Below are positions 6,280-11,253 of a DNA stretch of 11,253 nucleotides, in pieces (the first letter of the stretch is position 1; each line of letters starts with the position of its first letter). Made by a program: the position numbers and the translations under genes. The notes beneath the pieces were generated by a model that saw only the letters and a list, made by a program, of their open reading frames with translations, had not been told where the DNA came from and made no database searches. Source of the stretch: Acidobacteriota bacterium (lineage in GTDB: Bacteria > Acidobacteriota > Terriglobia > Terriglobales > Acidobacteriaceae). The DNA lies in NCBI GenBank assembly GCA_021851625.1, contig JAJZCX010000019.1:1-11253 (forward strand), read 5' to 3'.

Positions 6280-7316
6280 GCACATTCATCACACTTTCTC
6301 AGCGAACAGCCAACCGCACGGCGATGTATTCTCTGTTTTCACTTTTAACCTGCATCAATCTGATGGCATGGTTGTGGGCCTGGCTGGCCTTCCACGCGCA
6401 ACCCGCGCTGATGGGAACCGCGTTGCTCGCCTGGGTCTTAGGTTTGCGCCATGCGCTCGACGCGGATCACTTGGCCGCCATCGACAATGTGGTTCGCAAA
6501 CAAGTGCAGCGCGGCGAGCGTCCGCTGGCAACCGGCCTGTTTTTTTCGCTCGGCCACTCCACCATCGTTGTGGCGGCAACGGCAGTGATCGCGCTGCTCA
6601 CACTCTCCGCACACCGGCATTTGCACGCGCTGCAAACCATCGGCCAAGTGGTGGGAACCAGCATTTCGAGTCTGTTCCTTTTTCTACTGGCTGCCATGAA
6701 TCTCGGCATTCTGCACAATCTATGGCAACAGGTGTGCCGCCTGCATGCACAGCCAGCTTCGCAAACAATTCAGGGAGAATCTCTGCACTTCGATCTGCCC
6801 GGCGGCCCGCTGGCGCGTATTTTTGGCCCGGTCTTGCGCCTCACCAGTAAAAGTTGGCACATGTATTTTGTAGGATTTTTATTTGGACTTGGCTTCGACA
6901 CTGCGTCCGAGGTTGCACTGCTCGCGCTTTCTGCCGCGCAGATCGCGCACGGCATCGGCTTTACGCAGGTGATGGCGCTGCCCGCGCTTTTTACCGCGGG
7001 CATGATGCTGCTCGACACCGCTGACAGCGTGTTGATGACGGAGGCCTACGGCTGGGCCATGACGCAGCCGCTGCGCAAACTCTGGTACAACCTCACCATC
7101 ACCGCCGCATCCGTGTTAATGGCCTTGCTGATTGGTAGTGTTGAAATTATCGGACTGGTTGGGGAGCGGCTTGGCTTGCGCAATCAACTTTGGAAGGTAA
7201 TTGCCGCGCTCAACAACAATTTGACACTCTTTGGCATTTGCTCGCTATGCCTGTTTGCGCTTTGCTGGATTGGATCCAGCGTTCTGTTTCGGCGTTATCG
7301 CAGCCCGGCAGTTTGA
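6276..7316 (+). CDS. NiCoT-family nickel/cobalt permease (HoxN/HupN/NixA type)
   Basis: This inner-membrane permease imports Ni2+ (possibly Co2+) at high affinity. The 346-residue product has about eight hydrophobic segments and the NiCoT signature in helix 2, RHALDADHLAAIDN (58-71), whose His and Asp residues bind the metal. The other family motifs are FSLGHSTIVV (90-99), GFLFGLGFDTASE (200-212) and MLLDTADSVLMTEAYGWA (244-261). The start is a TTG coupled to the hypF stop (TTGA) with GAGGGG upstream; starting at the ATG 6324 would remove 16 residues. As the last gene of the hyp operon its job is clearly to feed nickel to HypA and HypB. Metal preference cannot be read safely from the sequence. 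Its 3' end overlaps nuoN on the other strand by 22 bases. Confidence 0.94.
   Translation: MSTFITLSQRTANRTAMYSLFSLLTCINLMAWLWAWLAFHAQPALMGTALLAWVLGLRHALDADHLAAIDNVVRKQVQRGERPLATGLFFSLGHSTIVVAATAVIALLTLSAHRHLHALQTIGQVVGTSISSLFLFLLAAMNLGILHNLWQQVCRLHAQPASQTIQGESLHFDLPGGPLARIFGPVLRLTSKSWHMYFVGFLFGLGFDTASEVALLALSAAQIAHGIGFTQVMALPALFTAGMMLLDTADSVLMTEAYGWAMTQPLRKLWYNLTITAASVLMALLIGSVEIIGLVGERLGLRNQLWKVIAALNNNLTLFGICSLCLFALCWIGSSVLFRRYRSPAV
7264..7280. repeat. Perfect inverted repeat at the convergent gene ends
   Basis: GCTGGAT and ATCCAGC flank a TGG loop (7-bp stem, 3-base loop). It lies within the last codons of the nickel permease and begins 14 bases after the nuoN stop on the opposite strand. 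On the plus strand GTTCTGTTTC follows, only partly T-rich; on the minus strand AAAGCGC follows, so neither side is a classical intrinsic terminator. It may still act as a 3'-end hairpin for one or both transcripts. Its arms and spacing match the repeat at 469-485. Confidence 0.4.
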
Positions 7317-8794
7317 ATGGCGCAGAGTATCCAGTGCAAGAAGAGTTGCGGGGCGCAACCGAGAACAATCACCGCTGCCGCCAGCAACAACACCACCACT
7401 CGGCTCACAAACGGAATGGGAATTGCACCCGCTCCCACCGCCGGATCTGCAACAAACGCTGGCTTCAATACGCGCAGCGAGTAATACAGCGCCACCGCGC
7501 TCATGGCAATTGCCAGCACCACCAGCCAGAATGGAATCGAAGCAATTGGTGCGCGCTGCAACACGGCTGCAAATAAATAAAATTTCCCGAAGAAACCCGC
7601 CAGCGGCGGTACACCCGCCAGTGAAAACAGAAAAATTGCCGCGCTACCTGCTAAGAGTGGAGAGCGCTGGCTCAATCCAGCCCAGGCTTCGAGCGTGTCG
7701 CCAACACCAGCGTTCTCCAGCACAGCAACTACACCAAAGAAACCCAGTGCTGCGAGCGCATACGTCACTACATAAAAAAGTAGAGCAGGAAGATTCGCCC
7801 GTGTCCCAGCCAGGAACGCCAGTAGCATGTAGCCCGCATGCGCCACAGCGGAGTAGGCCAGCAAACGGCGCACGTTGGTCTGCACCGTGGCTGCCAGACT
7901 TCCCAGCGCGATCGACAATGCGGCAATCACCGCCAACATCAACGTCCATCCGCGCGCGCTGGTTAGGCCGAGCGTGAAAATCTGAAAGAACAGAAAAAAT
8001 GCCGCGACCTTCGAGCCAGAGGCGATCAACGCTGCGCTGGATGCGGGCGCAGCCTCATATACATCCGGTGCCCAGAAGTGAAAGGGGGCCGCTGCGATTT
8101 TGAATCCCAAGCCCACCACGATCAGCGCAGTCGCCGCAAGCAACAGCGGCTGCAACGGCGCAGCTTGCACGGCTATGGCCACGCTGGCCAAGCGTGTGGA
8201 GTTGGCCAATCCATACAGCAGACTAAAGCCAAACAGCAGCATGGCCGAAGAAACGCCACCAAAGAGAAAATACTTCAGCGACGCTTCGGCTGCATGGGCA
8301 CTGCTCGATGCTCCATCCACATCACGGCGTGCATCGAGTGCCGTCAAAATATAAAGCGGCAGGCTCAGCAACTCCAAGGATAGAAAGATTAACAGTAGAT
8401 CCTGCGCCGCAACCAGCAGCAGCATACCCACCGTCGCAAACAAAATCAGCAGCACGGACTCGCCCGCATGATGTGCTGTGCGCGCATCCATCCACAGCAG
8501 CAACACACATGCGCTCAACACCAGCATGGCAACCTGCACCAGAGCCGTCAACGAATTGGCCGCGAGCATTCCTCCGGCCACGCTGCTCTGCGCTGGCACA
8601 TGCAGCAGGAGCCACGCAATCGCAGCAACGCAGGCTGCCACGCCCAGCCATGCCGCGCACGCCATCCGCACACGCAGGGCGCAGGCACGCAGCACAGAAA
8701 GATCCAGCGCGAGGGCCAACAATGCAAGCACACCCAAAATCACTTCTGGCAACAAAGCGTACAGTGCAGGAATGGCGTGCAAAATCGCGTTCAT
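7295..8794 (-). CDS. nuoN: NADH-quinone oxidoreductase subunit N
   Basis: NuoN is one of the antiporter-like proton-channel subunits of the complex I membrane arm. The 499-residue protein is hydrophobic throughout, with about 14 helices, and keeps the channel residues: Glu141 in LSLELLSLPLY, Lys174 in ASLKYFLFGG, Lys232 in GFKIAAAPFHFWAPD, Lys262 in GSKVAAFF and Lys404 in GFFGKFYLF. Helix 7 with its FKIAAAPFHFWAPDVYEAAP motif identifies NuoN rather than NuoL or NuoM. GGGAGG (8801-8806) is 6 bases before the ATG, which overlaps the nuoM stop (ATGA). It appears to be the last gene of the nuo operon, as usual. Its 3' end runs 22 bases into the converging permease gene. Confidence 0.95.
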   Translation of the reverse strand: MNAILHAIPALYALLPEVILGVLALLALALDLSVLRACALRVRMACAAWLGVAACVAAIAWLLLHVPAQSSVAGGMLAANSLTALVQVAMLVLSACVLLLWMDARTAHHAGESVLLILFATVGMLLLVAAQDLLLIFLSLELLSLPLYILTALDARRDVDGASSSAHAAEASLKYFLFGGVSSAMLLFGFSLLYGLANSTRLASVAIAVQAAPLQPLLLAATALIVVGLGFKIAAAPFHFWAPDVYEAAPASSAALIASGSKVAAFFLFFQIFTLGLTSARGWTLMLAVIAALSIALGSLAATVQTNVRRLLAYSAVAHAGYMLLAFLAGTRANLPALLFYVVTYALAALGFFGVVAVLENAGVGDTLEAWAGLSQRSPLLAGSAAIFLFSLAGVPPLAGFFGKFYLFAAVLQRAPIASIPFWLVVLAIAMSAVALYYSLRVLKPAFVADPAVGAGAIPIPFVSRVVVLLLAAAVIVLGCAPQLFLHWILCAIQTAGLR

Positions 8795-10314
8795 CGCAGC
8801 CCTCCCATGCTCAAGCCTGCGAAGAGCGGCCCGCGCAGCGCCTCATCGATCAGCCGCAGTAGAAATTGCGGATACACACCCACAACAATGCTGGCCGCGA
8901 TCAACAACCATGCACCGAATCGCTCCGGCAGCGTAATCGCAGGCAGCGGCTCCTGCGCATGTGGTTGCGCATGTGGTTGCGCTTGTGCAGGGATGCAATG
9001 ATCCTGCTCTGTACCCGTTCCACCTGCGAAGAATGCCTGCTGCATGGCGCGCCAAATATACGCAACACCCACGGCAATGCCTACGCCCGCGCCGATTGCC
9101 AGCATTGGGTAAGCGCGCCAAGCGCCCACCAGCACCATCAGTTCCGCAACAAAACCGCTGAAGCCGGGCAGCCCCATGCTGGCCGCTCCGGCAATGGCAA
9201 AGGTGACCGCGGCGAATGGAATCGCTTTGTCGAGCCGCAGGGTTTGCAGCGCAGATAACTCGCGCGTGTGGGTGCGGTCATAGACCATGCGCCCGGCGAC
9301 AGCGAAGAGCAACCCGGCCAGAATTCCATGCGAGAACATCTGCAACACCGCGCCAGAAAGTCCAATCATGTTGAGCGTCATCAACCCCAGCAATACAAAA
9401 CCCATGTGGCTGATGCTGGAGTAGCCGATAACAAATTTGAAATCTCGCTGCACCAGTGCAGCCACGGCACCATAGACGATGCCTACAACTCCCAACAGCG
9501 CAAAGACGCCGCGCCACTCCGCCAACCCCAGAGGAAACAATGTCATGGCCACGCGCAAACATCCATACGCGCCCAGTTTCATCACCACGCCCGCCAACAG
9601 CATGGAGGCTGCGGTGGGTGCAGCCACGTGCCCAGTCGGTGCCCACGTGTGCAGCGGCCACAAGCCCGCCAAAACCGCGAAGCCTACAAAGACCAACGGG
9701 AAGGCCCACATCTGCATGTGCGCTGGATATGGGTAGCGCGCCAGATCGTCCAAAGTCATGCTGTGCGCGCCGGAGGCGACATATGCGGCCAGCAATCCCA
9801 GCAACACCATCGCACTGCCCGCAAAGGAGTAGAGCACCAGCTTCATCGCACCATACTCGCGCCGCGTGGAACCCCAGATGGCAATCAAAAAATACTTGGG
9901 AACAATGGCGATCTCATAAAAAACGAAAAGCAGAAATAAATCACGACTTAAAAAGACACCGCAGACCGCGCCAATGAGTAGCAGGTAGAGCGCAAAAAAC
10001 TCCGGCGCGCGCCGCTCCACATTCCAGGAGAAAAAAACTCCGGCGACGGCAGCCAGGCCAGTCAGCAGCAACAGCGTCAGACTGATGCCGTCCGCCGCCA
10101 ATGAATACTGAATCCCCAGCATGGGAATCCATGGCCGCAGCGCCACGGTTTGCATCGCTCCCGATGGATGTTGCGCGAGCGCCACCAGCACAATCCCCAG
10201 CACGCACGACGCCGCCAGCAACGCCACTGCGCGCGCCCATTGCGAGCATCTGCGCGGCAGCATGAGCGCCACGGCTGCCCCTATCCACGCACTGTAAATC
10301 GTCCACGCCAACAT
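8791..10314 (-). CDS. nuoM: NADH-quinone oxidoreductase subunit M, second copy (NuoM2)
   Basis: This is an antiporter-like complex I subunit of 507 residues, normal NuoM length, with about 14 helices. Supporting blocks are FYEIAIVPKYFLIAIWG (132-148, Glu134 as the helix-5 glutamate), HTWAPTGHVAAPTAAS (222-237), GVVMKLGAYG (242-251, Lys246), YSSISHMGFVLLG (298-310) and GLPGFSGFVAE (381-391, Glu391). The lysine usually found nine residues ahead of HTW in helix 7 is absent: the segment reads AVLAGLWPLHTW with Leu215 there. Helix 5 carries an extra lysine, Lys140. A histidine/proline/glutamine-rich repeat lies at 442-454. The ATG at 10314 has only a distant GAAGGG 15 bases away; no closer ATG, GTG or TTG start exists because an in-frame TAA precedes it. 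Preceded by another nuoM and coupled to nuoN. Confidence 0.93.
   Translation of the reverse strand: MLAWTIYSAWIGAAVALMLPRRCSQWARAVALLAASCVLGIVLVALAQHPSGAMQTVALRPWIPMLGIQYSLAADGISLTLLLLTGLAAVAGVFFSWNVERRAPEFFALYLLLIGAVCGVFLSRDLFLLFVFYEIAIVPKYFLIAIWGSTRREYGAMKLVLYSFAGSAMVLLGLLAAYVASGAHSMTLDDLARYPYPAHMQMWAFPLVFVGFAVLAGLWPLHTWAPTGHVAAPTAASMLLAGVVMKLGAYGCLRVAMTLFPLGLAEWRGVFALLGVVGIVYGAVAALVQRDFKFVIGYSSISHMGFVLLGLMTLNMIGLSGAVLQMFSHGILAGLLFAVAGRMVYDRTHTRELSALQTLRLDKAIPFAAVTFAIAGAASMGLPGFSGFVAELMVLVGAWRAYPMLAIGAGVGIAVGVAYIWRAMQQAFFAGGTGTEQDHCIPAQAQPHAQPHAQEPLPAITLPERFGAWLLIAASIVVGVYPQFLLRLIDEALRGPLFAGLSMGGLR
8954..8989. repeat. 12-bp tandem repeat inside nuoM2
   Basis: The unit TGCGCATGTGGT occurs twice exactly (8954-8965, 8966-8977), followed by a diverged copy TGCGCTTGTGCA (8978-8989). 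Being a multiple of three, it keeps the frame and encodes an alternating Ala-Gln-Pro-His series (about residues 442-454) in a loop before the last helices of NuoM2. It looks like replication slippage in a tolerant loop. Confidence 0.8.
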
Positions 10315-10367
10315 AAAAATTTAGTCCGGCCCTTCGTGTAGCTCGACTGCTTACAATTCCTGTGCTG
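10315..10367 (-). other. 53-bp spacer between the two nuoM genes
   Basis: The spacer is the only real gap in the visible nuo genes. It contains GAAGGG 15 bases before the second nuoM and an A/T-rich run just before its ATG. I see no convincing promoter or terminator hairpin in it. Confidence 0.6.
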
Positions 10368-11253
10368 CTAAAAATGCACCGTCTGCACAATGTGCAGCAC
10401 TGTTGCGTTGAAGATGCCAATCAGCCACTGTGGATACACACCCAAGAGAAAAAGCAGCGCTATGGCGGGCGCAAGCGTCAGCCACTCGCGGAGTGTGAGA
10501 TCGGGCATCGCGGCCCAGCGTTCATTCAGTGGTCCGGCAAAGACGCGCTGCACCAACCCCAACAAAAAGATTGCCGTCGCCAGCAGGCCCAGCAGTGCAA
10601 TGGTCGTCGGCCACGGTGCCAGCGGAACCGATCCCTGAAAGATCAGGAACTCACTCACAAACCCATTCAGCCCCGGCAGCCCCATGGAGGCAAAAATTGC
10701 AATGCCCATGAGACCCGCGAAGATGGGCATCGACTTGCGCAAGCCTCCAAAGTCTTCCAGAGCGCGCAGACCGCCGCTGCGCTCTTCCAGGAGCGCGACA
10801 AACCAAAACAGCGCTGCCGCCGTCAATCCATGATTGAACATTTGTAGCAATACGCCCTGCATCGCCGCCTGCCGCTCCACAACAGGGGCGCTCTGCATTG
10901 CGAACGAGGGCAGCACCGCAAAAATTCCCAACAGGCAATAGCCCAAGTGATTGATCGACGAATACGCAAAGATGCGCTTCAGATCGCGCTGCACCAACGC
11001 AGCGCAGGCCGGCAAAACAATTGTGGCCACGGCCAGCCAAAGCAGCCACGTGCGCGCTGCCTGCATCTCCGCGCCAAAGATCGGCAGCAAAATCCGCAGG
11101 AATCCATAGAGTCCCAGCTTGGACATGGCTCCGGTCAGCACAACGGTCGTGCCCGTGGGTGCTTCCGTGTACGCATCCGGCAGCCAGGTGTGCAGCGGCA
11201 GCATGGGAACCTTGACAGCAAAGCCCGCGAGCGCGCCCACAAAGAGTGCGAAC
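10368..11253 (-). CDS. nuoM: NADH-quinone oxidoreductase subunit M, first copy (NuoM1; N-terminus off the right edge)
   Basis: About 295 residues of an antiporter-like complex I subunit are visible; the frame is still open at the window edge and the upstream residues (FALFVGALAGFAVKVP) are mid-helix, so the start lies outside. AVKVPMLPLHTWLPDAYTEAPT is the NuoM helix-7 signature and keeps the pumping lysine. GAMSKLGLYG supplies the helix-8 lysine, YSSINHLGYCLLG is the helix 9-10 region, and GLPGLNGFVSEFLIF carries the helix-12 glutamate. NuoL is excluded because the helix-7/8 motifs are of NuoM type and the protein ends soon after helix 14 with no long lateral helix. The helix-5 glutamate cannot be checked. 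It is a divergent paralogue of the next gene, not a recent duplicate. Confidence 0.92.
   Translation of the reverse strand, partial: FALFVGALAGFAVKVPMLPLHTWLPDAYTEAPTGTTVVLTGAMSKLGLYGFLRILLPIFGAEMQAARTWLLWLAVATIVLPACAALVQRDLKRIFAYSSINHLGYCLLGIFAVLPSFAMQSAPVVERQAAMQGVLLQMFNHGLTAAALFWFVALLEERSGGLRALEDFGGLRKSMPIFAGLMGIAIFASMGLPGLNGFVSEFLIFQGSVPLAPWPTTIALLGLLATAIFLLGLVQRVFAGPLNERWAAMPDLTLREWLTLAPAIALLFLLGVYPQWLIGIFNATVLHIVQTVHF

Noticed and set aside
7264..7290. Intrinsic terminator for the hyp operon
   Set aside because: The hairpin is good, but it lies before the stop codon of the last gene and is not followed by a proper T-run, so I list it only as an inverted repeat.
10368..11253. Reading the partial gene at the right edge as NuoL
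   Set aside because: The motifs around helices 7 and 8 are NuoM-like (LPDAYTEAPT, SKLGLYG) and there is no lateral helix at the C-terminus.
7295..11253. Mrp antiporter or hydrogenase-4-type cluster instead of complex I
   Set aside because: NuoN is clearly of complex I type and is coupled to NuoM2 in the standard M-N order; no Mrp small subunits are visible.

Overview
The window carries hydrogen and respiratory energy metabolism from a GC-rich bacterium. It holds three blocks. On the left edge is the start of hoxE (minus strand), the NuoE-like diaphorase subunit of an NAD-linked bidirectional [NiFe] hydrogenase. Facing away from it is a tightly packed plus-strand maturation operon, hypC-hypD-hypE-hypA-hypB-hypF, ending in a NiCoT-family nickel permease. 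Converging on that operon from the right edge are minus-strand genes for the membrane arm of complex I, in transcription order: a first nuoM (5' end outside the window), a second nuoM, and nuoN.

The six hyp genes and the permease overlap by one to four bases, abut, or are one base apart, so they look like one translationally coupled transcript. HypA and HypB insert nickel; HypF and HypE make the cyanide ligands from carbamoyl phosphate; HypC and HypD assemble the Fe(CN)2CO group; the permease imports the nickel. All catalytic motifs I checked are intact. hoxE and hypC are divided by about 280 bp of divergent regulatory DNA. This contains a CRP/FNR-type palindrome (418-433), a strong Shine-Dalgarno sequence in front of a 15-codon mini-ORF upstream of hoxE, and an inverted repeat.

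The complex I genes are the most unusual part. There are two different nuoM genes in tandem before nuoN, the arrangement of a '2M' complex I with an extra antiporter-like subunit. In the second NuoM, the transmembrane-helix-7 lysine expected for proton pumping is a leucine, while the neighbouring nuoM and nuoN keep theirs. The biochemical logic is that HoxEFUYH could pass electrons between H2 and NAD(H), and complex I could link NAD(H) to quinone and the proton gradient, though only fragments of both systems are visible.

The host is not identifiable with certainty. Protein style and the nuoM-nuoM-nuoN order suggest Acidobacteriota or a similar phylum (inference, low confidence). There are no rRNA or tRNA genes, insertion sequences or CRISPR arrays that I can see; the region looks like ordinary chromosomal metabolic genes rather than a mobile island.
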